Shown: positions 1-9,200 of the stretch, one piece after another | How positions within the stretch are numbered: position 1 is the stretch's first letter | Layout of the letters: each line of letters starts with the position of its first letter | DNA from: an uncultured Lachnospiraceae bacterium | GTDB taxonomy: Bacteria; Bacillota; Clostridia; Lachnospirales; Lachnospiraceae | DNA length: 37,970 bases | Assembly (NCBI GenBank): GCA_944376425.1 | Contig: CALWCS010000187.1 | Coordinates: 1-37,970, forward strand | Direction: 5' to 3' | Program-made: the position numbers and the translations under genes | Notes under the pieces: generated by a model | Seen by the model: only the letters and a program-made list of their open reading frames with translations | Told to the model about the DNA's origin: nothing | The model's database searches: none

Positions 1-581
1 GGAATATAATAAACCACATTTCCGTATTTTGCCAGAACACTCTCATACTGTGGAATCTTTCCCTCAAATGCTTTTTGATCTCTCTCGATCAGTTTTTCAT
101 ATAACTGTTTTGCTTCCTCATCCGATACGGTAATTCCCTTTGCTGTATATCTTTGCACACGTCTAAAAATTTCCTGATTTATCATCGCATAATACAAAGG
201 CTCACTGTTCGCATATCCCCTGGCTGCCATCCGTTCTCTTGCCAGTTTTTCCGCCTCGTCTTTTGTCAGTTTTGGATTTTTCTTCTGAAACAGTGAGCTG
301 TAAATATGCATCGATTCATTCCACTGTTTTTTTGCTGTCTCCTGTATCTTTTCCTTTTCCTCTTTTGTAAACTGATCTAATTTCAGCTCTTTGGCTTTTA
401 AACGTGCAACTTTCATCTGAATCAGCAACTGCTGTGCCTGTTCTTTTAAATCTTTCTCTTCCTCTTCGGTGAATGGTGTTTTTCTCTGTCTTTGGTATGT
501 CCGTTTCAGGTATTCTTTACATGCTTCCACTTCTGATTCGTAGATTTTTTCACCCTTTACAATTGCTGCTACCTTTTTCAT
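1..581 (-). CDS. SurA-N-like chaperone without signal peptide (partial, C-terminus off the window)
   Basis: The reverse strand reads from ATG at 581 (AAGGAG about 10 nt upstream) without a stop to base 1, giving 193 codons. The protein begins MKKVAAIVKGEKIYESEVEA, a SurA/PrsA-type N-terminal strand and helix, and then is largely charged helices (FTEEEEKDLKEQAQQLL; LKLDQFTKEEKEKIQETAKKQW). It aligns collinearly with residues ~55-245 of the secreted foldase at 9583-10872, including the shared KELKLD, VSDEE and YYIP/FYIP segments. Unlike that foldase it starts directly at the domain with no signal peptide, so as read it would stay in the cytoplasm. The visible part ends before any parvulin domain, so it is unknown whether one is present. 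It is a paralogue of the 203 aa gene at 14652-15263. SurA-N membership is inferred by eye; the role as a chaperone is family knowledge. Confidence 0.8.
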   Translation of the reverse strand, partial: MKKVAAIVKGEKIYESEVEACKEYLKRTYQRQRKTPFTEEEEKDLKEQAQQLLIQMKVARLKAKELKLDQFTKEEKEKIQETAKKQWNESMHIYSSLFQKKNPKLTKDEAEKLARERMAARGYANSEPLYYAMINQEIFRRVQRYTAKGITVSDEEAKQLYEKLIERDQKAFEGKIPQYESVLAKYGNVVYYI

Positions 582-615
582 AATGCTCTGTCTCCTTTTT
601 ATTTATCAATCCGTG

Positions 616-644
616 CTTTTCTTTTTACGTTTTTATGATATAAT
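616..644 (+). promoter_or_regulatory. Promoter with extended -10 for the histidine kinase gene
   Basis: TATAAT lies at 639-644 with an upstream TG at 636-637 (TGnTATAAT), an extended -10. The -35 region (about 616-621) is poor. Start of transcription would be near 651, leaving a leader of about 50 nt before the ATG at 701. The response regulator gene downstream has the same promoter architecture at 2436-2444. Confidence 0.6.
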
Positions 645-665
645 GAAGAAAATTATAGCTGTTTT

Positions 666-680
666 TCGTCATATTGACGA
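666..680 (+). promoter_or_regulatory. Perfect inverted repeat in the kinase leader
   Basis: TCGTCA-TAT-TGACGA is a perfect 6-bp palindrome with a 3-nt centre, about 20 nt upstream of the kinase start codon and just before the GGGGGA ribosome binding site. It could be a protein operator or a small hairpin near the RBS; nothing identifies the binder. Confidence 0.4.
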
Positions 681-700
681 TAGACTATGGGGGAATCTTT

Positions 701-2029
701 ATGAATAAATGGATCTTTTATATTGCAGATATTTTATCTTTTTTTCTCATGTACAAAACATTGTTTACTTCTTATCCAGCTCACAAAAAATGGGTAAATC
801 ATCCTGATATATGCCGTCGTCTTTCTTTTGTCGTTTTATGCCTTACCTATTTTCTTTACAACCATTTTCAATCTACCACATTTATGGTCAATACATTTTT
901 ATATCCTGCTATTCTTGCTGGATATGCGCTGGTTTTTCTGGATGAAAACTTTTTTGCCTGTCTTTCCCAGATTTTGCTTTTTACTTCTGTCAAATCCACT
1001 CTGCCTGCGCTTTTTGGAGATATTTCCAATTTTTTAGACAGTCATGTTATTTCATTATTCTCATGGTTTGAAGCATATGGAACTACTTCCTTTTCTTACG
1101 ATTTTTCAACAAGGCTTCTTCCTTCTTTTTGTATGATCGGATTTTATTTTTATCTGACTCGTTTTGCCGTAAAAGGAAAAGAAAAATTTCCGGTTTCCTA
1201 CTGGATAACTATGATATTTTCTTCCGGCTTTTGCATTGTTTGGGGGCTTTGTTCTTACCCTGAATATTTTGCCGCTGAATATGCCTCCCTTATCCGCTGT
1301 ATTGTATCTTTTGGATTTTTAACGATTAATTTAATGGTATATTACCTCTTTTACCGTATCACAACACAGTATAAAGAAAATCTGGAATTAAAAGTACTCC
1401 AGCAGCGTATCTCTCTCGACAATGAATCAAATGCACAGATGAATCAATTATATCTAGATCTCAGAAAAGTGCGCCATGATCTGCTAAATCATATTGGAGT
1501 TATGGACAGTCTTCTGAAAGAAAAACACTATAAAGAACTTGAAGACTATTTTTCTTCTATCCTGCAAAAAGAATCTCCTACTTTGCACTATCTCGAAACA
1601 GGAAATATCGCTGTCAATGCTCTTTTAAACCGAAAAGTTCAAATGATTCAGGAACTAGGGATTCCGATTTACGCAAAAGCAATTATTCCGCAGCAAAGTT
1701 CTATTCAAGATACTGACCTTTGTGCCATCCTTGCCAACCTTCTTGACAATGCCTCGGAGGCTATCCGATCAATCCATCACGGCAAGATCGAATTGACAGT
1801 TTCTCCCCATACTGGATATCTTGTGATTAAAAGTTCCAATACTGTGGAAGAAGATCCTCTGAAAGTAAATCCTTTCCTTCTCTCTACAAAAGGCAATTCT
1901 CCATTTCATGGATTAGGACTTAAAATTATTAAAAATACAGTCAAAAAATATGATGGTATTCTTTCCATGAGCACGGAAAACCATATTTTCTCTATCAAAA
2001 TCATGATTCCGCTCTCAAACCAAAAATGA
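701..2029 (+). CDS. AgrC-like GHKL sensor histidine kinase
   Basis: 442 aa membrane kinase. The ATG at 701 is chosen over the in-frame TTG at 674 because GGGGGA sits at the right distance upstream. Residues ~5-220 hold several hydrophobic segments (about six), the AgrC-type sensor topology. The H-box is VRHDLLNH with phospho-acceptor H259. The N-box is ANLLDNASEAI around residues 345-355, and the G-box is FHGLGLKIIKNTVKKYDG around 402-419; this is the HATPase_c_5/GHKL class. Known members sense peptides or cell-envelope signals and phosphorylate LytTR regulators, and such a regulator follows at 2577. No obvious AgrB processing enzyme is present. Its stop codon overlaps the start of a 45-codon ORF (ATGA at 2026-2029). 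The ligand is unknown. Confidence 0.9.
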   Translation: MNKWIFYIADILSFFLMYKTLFTSYPAHKKWVNHPDICRRLSFVVLCLTYFLYNHFQSTTFMVNTFLYPAILAGYALVFLDENFFACLSQILLFTSVKSTLPALFGDISNFLDSHVISLFSWFEAYGTTSFSYDFSTRLLPSFCMIGFYFYLTRFAVKGKEKFPVSYWITMIFSSGFCIVWGLCSYPEYFAAEYASLIRCIVSFGFLTINLMVYYLFYRITTQYKENLELKVLQQRISLDNESNAQMNQLYLDLRKVRHDLLNHIGVMDSLLKEKHYKELEDYFSSILQKESPTLHYLETGNIAVNALLNRKVQMIQELGIPIYAKAIIPQQSSIQDTDLCAILANLLDNASEAIRSIHHGKIELTVSPHTGYLVIKSSNTVEEDPLKVNPFLLSTKGNSPFHGLGLKIIKNTVKKYDGILSMSTENHIFSIKIMIPLSNQK

Positions 2030-2163
2030 AAAAATTTATTAGATTCATTTTTTCTGTCAGGAATGTTTTTATCATCAGGCGGAGTTCTCTCCGTCTCCCA
2101 AAACAGGAATCCGCAGTCTGAACCCGCGGACATTATACCGTCTGATCTTTGTGCCGGCATAAG
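2026..2163 (+). other. Possible small basic peptide ORF coupled to the kinase stop codon
   Basis: An ATG at 2026 overlaps the kinase TGA (ATGA), the usual sign of translational coupling, and opens a 45 aa ORF. It begins MKKFIRFIFSVRNVFII and is strongly basic throughout. In AgrC/LytTR systems a small signal peptide gene often sits beside the kinase, so it is a candidate; however it has no cysteine and none of the usual AgrD features, and it has no ribosome binding site of its own. It contains LPKTG by chance or otherwise, but no hydrophobic segment follows, so it is not a sortase substrate. Could equally be non-coding. Confidence 0.2.
2080..2131. other. GC-rich patch with two small hairpins between kinase and regulator
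   Basis: Within a very AT-rich intergenic stretch, bases 2075-2165 are unusually GC-rich. They can form CGGAG-TTCT-CTCCG (2080-2093) and TCCGC...GCGGA (2111-2115 with 2127-2131). It may be a structured RNA, a remnant of a gene or part of the small ORF at 2026-2163. From 2164 to 2435 I see only T-rich sequence without a convincing gene. Confidence 0.3.
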
Positions 2164-2435
2164 CAGTGCATTCCCTTTTCCCCAAAATAAATCTGAACAG
2201 TGATTCGTCTCTCACAATATCCCCTCTTTTATCGTTATGATATACAGAGTTTCCTTTTTCTTCTTCTCTGTTGTTCTATTTGTTATCTATCCAAATTTAT
2301 TTTTTATCATTTCTTCTTAAACATGGTAATATTTTCTTGTTTTTTTGTCAATATACAACAAATACCATTCTTGCTTTTCCGTAAAAAACTGTATTAAATT
2401 TTAAAAATTTCATATAGATTCTTTTTCTTTTTTTA

Positions 2436-2444
2436 TGTTATAAT
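2436..2444 (+). promoter_or_regulatory. Extended -10 promoter of the LytTR regulator gene
   Basis: TGTTATAAT at 2436-2444 is a TGnTATAAT extended -10. Transcription would start near 2451, leaving a leader of about 125 nt before the ATG at 2577. The response regulator can therefore be expressed separately from the kinase. The leader contains the tandem CGTTACGTTA around 2515, a possible LytTR-type site but weak. Confidence 0.55.
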
Positions 2445-2576
2445 TTTTTTAGTGAGTTTAGATATCGTATCGGAATCATGAAAATCCTTCTAAAATGTCT
2501 TTGATCTTTTCGTTACGTTATCCAGAGAAAATAAATACGTAAAAAAGTTTTATATAAAACTGAGGGGGAAGTGTTT

Positions 2577-3293
2577 ATGTATTTTAAAATTGCAATCTGT
2601 GACGATGAAAAAGCCGCACTGGAATATATTGCTCAGGCAATTCAGTCATTATTGTCAAATCTCCATCATACTGCTTCCATCGACTGCTTTTCCAGAAGTC
2701 AGCAGCTTTTAGAAGCTTTACAGTCTGGTTCTAAATATCAAATGTATTTTCTTGACATCGAAATGCCTTCTCTAAATGGAATTGATCTCGGCAACTATAT
2801 CAATCAATACAATCAGGATTTGCTTTATAATATTATTTATATTTCCAATCGTCTTGAAAAAGTATTTGACACATTTCGTGTGGCTCCGCTTCGTTTTATC
2901 CGAAAGCAATACTTTTATGAAGAGATTCAGGAGGCAATCAATGCTTCCATTGAATATATCATGCAAAACGATGCCAATACTGTCTCTTTTGAGACAGATC
3001 AAGGGCTTCTCTCTCTTCCGGCACAAAATATTCTGTATATTGAAGCCAACAATAAAACACAGACTGTCGTGACAGCTTCCAGCACCTATACCATCCTTTC
3101 TTCTTTAAATAAACTGGAAAAGGAACTTGCATCGAAAGGATTTGTCCGTATTCATCGCTGTTATCTTCTGAATTGTTCTCATATTTATCTCATCCAACAG
3201 GATTCTGTGCTTCTCGACAACCACAGTTCTATTCCTGTCAGTAAAAAGCGGCGAAAAGAGGTCAAAGAAGCTTTTTTAAATTTTGCTTTATAA
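2577..3293 (+). CDS. LytTR-family response regulator
   Basis: 238 aa. The ATG at 2577 is preferred over the GTG at 2571 because the AGGGGGA ribosome binding site is spaced for it. Residues 1-~120 are a receiver domain: acidic pocket ICDDE at 8-11, phospho-acceptor D60 in YFLDIEMP, and the lysine of APLRFIRK at 110. Residues ~137-238 are a LytTR DNA-binding domain (ILYIEANNKTQTVV... GFVRIHRCYLLN... LPVS-like IPVSKKRRKEVK). This is the AgrA/VirR architecture, so it is the expected partner of the kinase at 701. Targets are not shown; the nearest convergent gene is a secreted GH3. Confidence 0.92.
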   Translation: MYFKIAICDDEKAALEYIAQAIQSLLSNLHHTASIDCFSRSQQLLEALQSGSKYQMYFLDIEMPSLNGIDLGNYINQYNQDLLYNIIYISNRLEKVFDTFRVAPLRFIRKQYFYEEIQEAINASIEYIMQNDANTVSFETDQGLLSLPAQNILYIEANNKTQTVVTASSTYTILSSLNKLEKELASKGFVRIHRCYLLNCSHIYLIQQDSVLLDNHSSIPVSKKRRKEVKEAFLNFAL

Positions 3294-3307
3294 TGTTTTA
3301 TCTGCAC

Positions 3308-3347
3308 AAAAATATGAGGATAAGAAAATTCTTATCCCCATATTTTT
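3308..3347. terminator. Bidirectional intrinsic terminator
   Basis: Arms 3308-3326 and 3329-3347 (AAAAATATG-A-GGATAAGAA with TTCTTATCC-C-CATATTTTT) pair along 18 of 19 positions, A-rich on the 5' side and T-rich on the 3' side on both strands. The single A/C mismatch on the plus strand becomes a G-U pair in minus-strand RNA, so the hairpin is best formed in transcripts of the GH3 gene at 3385-5757. It separates that gene from the convergent regulator gene. Confidence 0.85.
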
Positions 3348-3384
3348 ATTTATGCGAACGGCGAACCGAACGAAGGTACTTATT

Positions 3385-5757
3385 TTATTTCACGTATTTT
3401 TCTGTACGTTCATCGCTGATCTGTCCCGACCAGTTCAGACCGAATCCGAAATCATACGTATTGCCTTCAGAGTCTATATAGCATTCCATATCCTGTCCAA
3501 CGTCTTCATACTGTTCTTCTACTGTTTTCATGTCAATCGGCTGCTGATTCGGCAGTAATCCAGAAGGTTCTGTCACACCTGCGATAATTTCTACTGCTGC
3601 CTGATCAGTGATGCTGTATCCTAAAACAATTGCGTCTGCTAATGGTTCTACCTCAGACCATACCATAGGATTGTTTACTCTCATATAGACAATCACCGGT
3701 TTATCTCCCATTGCCTCTCTTGTCTCTTCTAACAGATCTAACATATCTGAATTTGCTGCTGTCACAGTTTTTCCTTTATAAGAACGGTTATCTACTGTAT
3801 CAGTATATACCACTTCTCCTGTCTCAGAACTGATAAATTCTTTTCCGGCATCGTTTGCAATGGACTCTTCTCTTGCATATTCTGCAGTGTATTCACTATA
3901 CTGTAATGTAATTGGGAAGTATCCGTTTCCGCCTGCTTCCAGATCAGCCGCATCGTATCCTGAACCGCCTTCCGGAGCTTCCATTCCGATAATCGCGAAA
4001 TCTGCTTCTTCCGGATCGTCTGTTACATTGTAATATTTTTCAAGAACAGACTTCGTAATGGTAGATCTTGTATCTTCTGTTGTTTCTCCTGTCCAGCGGT
4101 TATAGCTTACATACGTATATTCCGGAACGTATACTGTCTGTTTTTCTGCTGATTCATCATATTCTTTGATCACATTATCTTTATTTTTCAGCATAACAAC
4201 AGATTTCAGCTGTGCCTCATATCCTGCTTCCATAAAATCTGCATTTCCAACAATTTCTACAGACTCATTCGGATCTAAGTATGGATCTTCGAATAATCCG
4301 GCATTAAAAATATTCGTCAGAAGTCTTCTTGCAGATTCTGCAAATCTCTCATCGGCAAAGATCTGTCCGTGATCTTCGATCATCATATCATATGCTTCCA
4401 TGATCGGTCCTTTGTCATTGTTTCCGCCGAACTGGTCAACTCCAGCCATCAGAATCTTATAGTGACGTTCTGCAACTGTCAGTCCTTCCACTCCCCAAGG
4501 AGTCGTTCCAAATGTGCCGTCATCTGGAGCATCTTTTGTAATTCCCCAGTCTGTACATACCACACCGTCGTAATTATACTCTCCCCGGAGCAGATCGCTG
4601 ATCATATATTCACTGTAGGAATTTCCTACATTTTCTCCATCCGGATTCTGATCATAGGATATCGTATAGTAAGGCATAACTGCAGATGCCATTCCTGTTC
4701 CGCCTTCCAGATTAAATGCACCGTTTACAAAGACATCGATATGCTCCTGAATATTGTTGCCTGGATAAACAGCAAACTTTCCAAATCCATAGTGAGCGTC
4801 ACGTCCGCTCTCACCGGATCCTCCGCCTGGCCAGTGTTTTACCATTGCATTAACAGATTCCTTTCCCCATCCGGTTTCAGATCCTTCCGTTGTCTGGAAT
4901 CCATCTACATAAGCTCTCGCCATATCGGTAGAAAGTGCGCTGTTCTCACTGAACGTTCCGCTGACACGGCTCCATCTTGGATCTGTGGAAAGGTCTACCT
5001 GTGGTGACAGAGCTGTTGCAATACCAAGTGCCCGATATTCTTTCGATACGATTTCTCCGTGCTGCTGTACAATCTCCGGATCAAACGTTGCCGCAAGCCC
5101 GATCATGGATGGCCACAGTGAAATATCGCCTGTATTTCCGATATTATATTCCAGTGCCATGGAAGAACTTGCAGAGTTTCTCGGGTCAGAGCTGTTATTT
5201 GCAGGAATACCGTATCCAATTCCTTCTACCATTGCCTGTACATTGTTGGACCATTTTGCCGCAATTTCAGGAGATGCCACGGTCGTCACAAGCACATGGC
5301 GCAGATTATTGTCAATCAAAGCTTCTTCTGTTGCTTCCGATACTGCTTCTTCCCCCACTGCAGTATGTGCACTGTAAAGCATCAAACCTGCAATTGCTTC
5401 AATTCCTTCGCGTCCGTCTGCCACCATCATATCAGCAAGTGCCTGAGCTCTTGTTGTTGTGTCGAGACGCCAGTCCTCATACGTATCCAGTTCACCATTG
5501 CGGTTTAAATCTTTAAACGCATATCCATCGTCTTCTAACAGCTGTAATCCGGAAGTATTTGAAAAACTGAGTGTTTTTCCATCTTCCTGTGTTACAACCG
5601 AAAATCCCTCTCCTGTATCGGTAACTTCATACTTCTTTGCAGAATCTGCGCTTGCTTCTTCAGCAAATACCCCTATTGACATTCCAGATGTCATCATTGC
5701 TGCTGCCGCTGCAAGAGCAAAACCTCTGTTTAATTTTTTTCTGATGCTTCTTTTCAT
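3385..5757 (-). CDS. Secreted family 3 glycoside hydrolase, short type (790 aa)
   Basis: Hydrolyses a terminal beta-linked sugar by the retaining GH3 mechanism, outside the membrane. The start ATG at 5757 follows GGAGG by 7 nt. Residues 1-~33 are a signal peptide ending VFA-EE, with no lipobox. An acidic loop DLNRNGELDTYED (83-95) of calcium-binding style follows, as in many GH3 enzymes. The catalytic TIM-barrel domain carries KHWPGGG (307-313), GRDAHYGFGKFAVYPG and the nucleophile D403 in VVCTDWG. The GH3 C-terminal domain follows (MLKN at ~530, EPSGLLP near 745). The protein stops at DFGFGLNWSG...ERTEKYVK with no fibronectin-like domain. Closest relative in the window is the 780 aa GH3 at 23773. 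Beta-glucosidase or beta-xylosidase activity is likely, but the substrate cannot be read from sequence. It lies between two terminators and is probably transcribed alone. Confidence 0.93.
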   Translation of the reverse strand: MKRSIRKKLNRGFALAAAAAMMTSGMSIGVFAEEASADSAKKYEVTDTGEGFSVVTQEDGKTLSFSNTSGLQLLEDDGYAFKDLNRNGELDTYEDWRLDTTTRAQALADMMVADGREGIEAIAGLMLYSAHTAVGEEAVSEATEEALIDNNLRHVLVTTVASPEIAAKWSNNVQAMVEGIGYGIPANNSSDPRNSASSSMALEYNIGNTGDISLWPSMIGLAATFDPEIVQQHGEIVSKEYRALGIATALSPQVDLSTDPRWSRVSGTFSENSALSTDMARAYVDGFQTTEGSETGWGKESVNAMVKHWPGGGSGESGRDAHYGFGKFAVYPGNNIQEHIDVFVNGAFNLEGGTGMASAVMPYYTISYDQNPDGENVGNSYSEYMISDLLRGEYNYDGVVCTDWGITKDAPDDGTFGTTPWGVEGLTVAERHYKILMAGVDQFGGNNDKGPIMEAYDMMIEDHGQIFADERFAESARRLLTNIFNAGLFEDPYLDPNESVEIVGNADFMEAGYEAQLKSVVMLKNKDNVIKEYDESAEKQTVYVPEYTYVSYNRWTGETTEDTRSTITKSVLEKYYNVTDDPEEADFAIIGMEAPEGGSGYDAADLEAGGNGYFPITLQYSEYTAEYAREESIANDAGKEFISSETGEVVYTDTVDNRSYKGKTVTAANSDMLDLLEETREAMGDKPVIVYMRVNNPMVWSEVEPLADAIVLGYSITDQAAVEIIAGVTEPSGLLPNQQPIDMKTVEEQYEDVGQDMECYIDSEGNTYDFGFGLNWSGQISDERTEKYVK

Positions 5758-5817
5758 ACATCACCCTCCATTTTCATTTTGATAGACAGTATTATTTTCG
5801 TGACGGCTTAAATCGGC

Positions 5818-5871
5818 TCAGCCCCAGTAAAGGGGTCCGGGGGATTTTCGTAAATCGCTTTTCTCTGTCAT
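5818..5871 (-). other. Leader ORF of 17 codons upstream of the 790 aa GH3
   Basis: ATG at 5871 is preceded by a perfect GGAGG (nine bases upstream) and encodes MTEKSDLRKSPGPLYWG, ending at TGA 5818-5820. The same frame continues for 18 more codons to a second TGA at 5761-5763, three bases before the GH3 start, and it is in frame with the GH3. The good ribosome binding site suggests it is translated, either as a regulatory leader peptide or as the relic of a longer gene. The peptide is not recognised. Confidence 0.4.
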
Positions 5872-5873
5872 TT

Positions 5874-5892
5874 TAAGTTCCCTCCGAACTTA
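5874..5892 (-). promoter_or_regulatory. Hairpin presenting the leader-ORF ribosome binding site in its loop
   Basis: In minus-strand RNA, TAAGTTC-GGAGG-GAACTTA forms a perfect 7-bp stem whose 5-nt loop is exactly the Shine-Dalgarno sequence of the 17-codon leader ORF. A weak promoter lies upstream (TATATC at 5906-5911 with TTGTAT or TTTGTA 15-16 bp further up). From 5935 to 6080 there is only AT-rich sequence with no gene visible. Confidence 0.5.
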
Positions 5893-6080
5893 CGACTCAA
5901 ACATGGATATAGTTTACTTGAGATTGATACAAATTTCAATATAATTTTCTTTTATTTTTCTATATTTTTATTATATTATGCACAATTATTTTTTTATTTT
6001 TTATAAATCACCAAAATTATATACATTTTTTTCTTTTATTTTATCTATTTTTTATTCATTTTTTATATTTTTTTGCATTT

Positions 6081-6121
6081 AAAAAACTGCAGGAGAATTT
6101 TTTCTTCTCCCGCAGTTTTTT
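6081..6121 (-). terminator. Intrinsic terminator downstream of the 1015 aa GH3
   Basis: AAAAAACTGC-A-GGAGAA (6081-6097) pairs with TTCTCC-C-GCAGTTTTTT (6105-6121) around a 7-nt loop. The one A/C mismatch on the plus strand is a G-U pair in minus-strand RNA, which marks the minus strand as its working direction. It ends the GH3 transcript and its fossil tail. Confidence 0.85.
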
Positions 6122-6149
6122 ATCCCTTTATTTTTTATTCCGTTTCTAC

Positions 6150-6218
6150 CTATTTTTCTGTTCTTTCATCGTGAATTGTGCCTGACCAGTTCATTCCAAA
6201 TCCAAAATCATATATTTC
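6150..6218 (-). pseudogene. Fossil C-terminus of a short-type GH3
   Basis: Directly after the TAG stop of the 1015 aa GH3 (6219-6221), the same frame reads 22 codons to the next TAG (6150-6152). They encode YDFGFGMNWSG and DERTEK, the invariant C-terminal tail of the two short GH3 proteins (YDFGFGLNWSG...DERTEK). At DNA level 6181-6212 matches 23819-23850, inside the 780 aa GH3 gene, at 31 of 32 bases. The 1101 aa permuted GH3 has no such tail. The simplest reading is that a short-type GH3 gene once lay here and was lost by deletion, leaving its last codons next to the permuted gene. Confidence 0.85.
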
Positions 6219-9200
6219 CTATTCCTCAATATTGGAAATTGTCTGATAAATAGTCAGACTGTCTGAACGTGTTTCTGTATAAGAGACCGCCTCTACATCC
6301 TCAAACAGATCTGCAAACTGATTCGACGCAAGAATAATATTTAAAATATGGATTGTACTTTTTTGCAAATCGCCAAGACATATGTTATTCTTCTCATAAT
6401 CTCCCTTATAGACGATTGTCATCGTTCCGTCTCCATTGTCTGTAACTGTCGCTGCCTCTCCAAGCTGTGCAATCAGCTCGGATACCGCTATCGTAGTCAC
6501 TTCCGTACTTCCTTGTTGCGCATAATCTCTGACTGCGCTGTGATACACATCTGAGCTTACTGTCTTTTCAATTGTCACTTCTCCGTCAGCAGAAGGTATA
6601 AATTCTCCCCATGCTGTAACTGTCTCTGTAAATTTCTGATCTCCCCACTCTCGGATCGTTACTTCTACTTCCGGATAGATATCATCTTCTGCAAAAGTCG
6701 GCTCTACATCAGAAAATCCTTTTACCGTAATATCTTCTACTGAATTTCCGGGCATAATCAAATCGTTTCCCGCATGCATAGAAATTGACGGCGTAGATTG
6801 TCCGCCTCCCCAGTCTGTCATAATCACTCCGTCAAATCCCCATTCACCGCGTGCCACATCCATGCAGAGATCCCAGTCATCAGCTGCCGGAACTCCATTG
6901 TTTAAATTATAAGAGGTCATAATTGCCATTGGTTTTGCGCCTTTTACAGCAATTTCAAATCCCTTTAGATAAATTTCGCGAAGGGTTCTCTCTGTGATCG
7001 TATTATTGACTGCACTGCGATTGTTTTCCTGATTATTGCCTGCATAATGTTTTAAGGTCACTCCTACTCCAGGATTTGACTGTACGCCGGAAATCTCTGC
7101 CACCGCGGTCATTCCTGTCAAATACGGATCTTCCGAAAAATATTCAAAATTACGTCCGCATAGAGGATTTCTGTGGATATTCATTCCAGGAGCAAGCCAC
7201 AGTGTAATTCCAAATTCCCTCATTTCTTCCCCGATTGCAGCTCCTACTTCTTCCACAATGTCAATGTCCCAAGTCTGAGCAAGCAGTGTTCCGATCGGCC
7301 ACGCCGTGCAGAACTGATAATACGTGTTTCCGTCTTCCCCTTCTTCTTCTCTTGTCAGACGCAGTCCTGCCGGTCCGTCAGCCAGTACAATATTCGGAAT
7401 TTTTTTCGATTCAATATAAATTCCTGCGGTCTCTCCGGCTGCTCCTGAGACTGCATTTGCCTGAGCGCCCAACATCGTTCCGTCACTTAACTGATTTGCG
7501 TTTGCTGATGTTGCCCCGGCTGACTGTCCTTGTGCATTTGGAAGTTTATTGCCCCCGATCACAATGTCTGCCATCTCCGATACTGTCAGTCCGGATACGA
7601 ATTCCTCCATCGTAATTTTATTGTCATAGACATCTTTTAACGTCGTTTTACTGAAATCACCCGATAATGTGTAAACTTCTTCCTCATATTCTCCGTGATA
7701 AGGATTTTCTAAAGTATAAGGAAGATTTTTCGCCAGATATTCTTGTTCTGTTGTATCCGATACGTATGCCGTCACCGTCTCATCTTCATACATTGATTCA
7801 CTGGCAATTGTCCAGATTTCCATTGCACTTAATTCTATTACGGGAGCCGCTGCGATTTCTTCTTCTTCCCCTTCATAAGTATACGGTACTGCCTCCTGGC
7901 TGGAGAGTTCTGTGATCTCTTTATCTGCTGTGCGCTGATTCGTAAGCTGTTCGGTAATTGCCATATCATCCAGTCTGACAATTCCTGCAACCTCTGTATT
8001 TCTGGAACTGTTTCCTACCCGGACAATATAATCTCCCGCTTCCATAATATATGCCGCGCGTTCCTCTGAATAGGAGGACATTTCCGTTGTCTTATATGCA
8101 ATGGCAAGTGTTTGGCTTTCTCCGGGAGCAAGTTCTCTCGTCTTTGCATACCCGATCAATTCCTGATATGGTTTTTCCAGTTCTCCGTCCGGAGCTGAAA
8201 AATAAATTTCTATCACTTCTTTTCCTGAATACGTATCCCCTGTATTGGTAACCGTTGTCGTCACAGTCACATTATCTTGATCAGCTTCTATACTGTCTAC
8301 GGTAATGTCAAATGTTGTATAGGAAAGTCCATACCCAAATTCATACGCCGGTTCTATTCCAAATGTATCAAAATACCGATATCCGACATAGATCCCCTCT
8401 GTATAATCCTCCTGATCTACATTTCCATCATTTGAACCAAAAGTTGCGGAAGATGGATAATCTTCATAATTCTTTGCCCACGTATCCGTTAATTTTCCAG
8501 ACGGTGTGACTTCTCCGTTCAAAACTTTTACGGCTGCATCGCCACCGCGCATGCCTGCCTGAGACATCAAAAGCAAAGCATCGATTCCATCTATTTCCTC
8601 CATAAAGGAAGTATCCATGACACCCCCTACATTTAAAACCACAATACAATGTTCAAAATTCTCAGCAAGCATTTTAATATTTTTTGTTTCCGTTTCTGTC
8701 AGATAGTAATCTCCCTCTTCTGCCGTGCGGTCTGCAGCCTCTCCTGAATTTCTTGCGATGATATAAACAGCCGTATCGGTATCGTTCTTAGAAGCTTCGA
8801 GCTGCTCTTGTGTGATCTCCTGGTCTGCTATCTCTATTTGTCCAAACAGTCCCTGTACATTTTGAGATGCCTGGTCGTACGCTGTTTTATACTCATTCAG
8901 CCACGCTTCTGAAGTCACATGGTATCCTGCATTTTTAAATCCGTCCCATACATTGACAACATCTCTTTGATTGACATCGCCTGAACCCGTTCCGCCTTTG
9001 ACTGTTCCATATACTCCTCCTCCAAATAGCGCAATGCTGCCGTCCTTAGCAATCGGCAAAGCATTCTCTTTGTTTTCCAGCAATACCATCCCTTGAGTCG
9101 CCGCTGTCATAGATAATTCTGAATTTCGAGTTTCTCTCTCTGTCTGTTCCTCTGTTGTCACTGCTCCAATTCCGGCTGCAAATGCACTGCTTGCAAATGT

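Noticed and set aside
674..700. Upstream TTG start for the AgrC-like kinase
   Set aside because: The ribosome binding site GGGGGA lies inside this stretch and is correctly spaced for the ATG at 701.
2098..2163. LPKTG in the small ORF as a sortase signal
   Set aside because: No hydrophobic membrane segment or proper basic tail follows, and the ORF has no signal peptide of normal form.
5761..5820. TGA in the leader ORF as a selenocysteine or read-through codon
   Set aside because: No convincing selenocysteine insertion element or selenoprotein motif; a second TGA follows and the extended peptide is not recognised.
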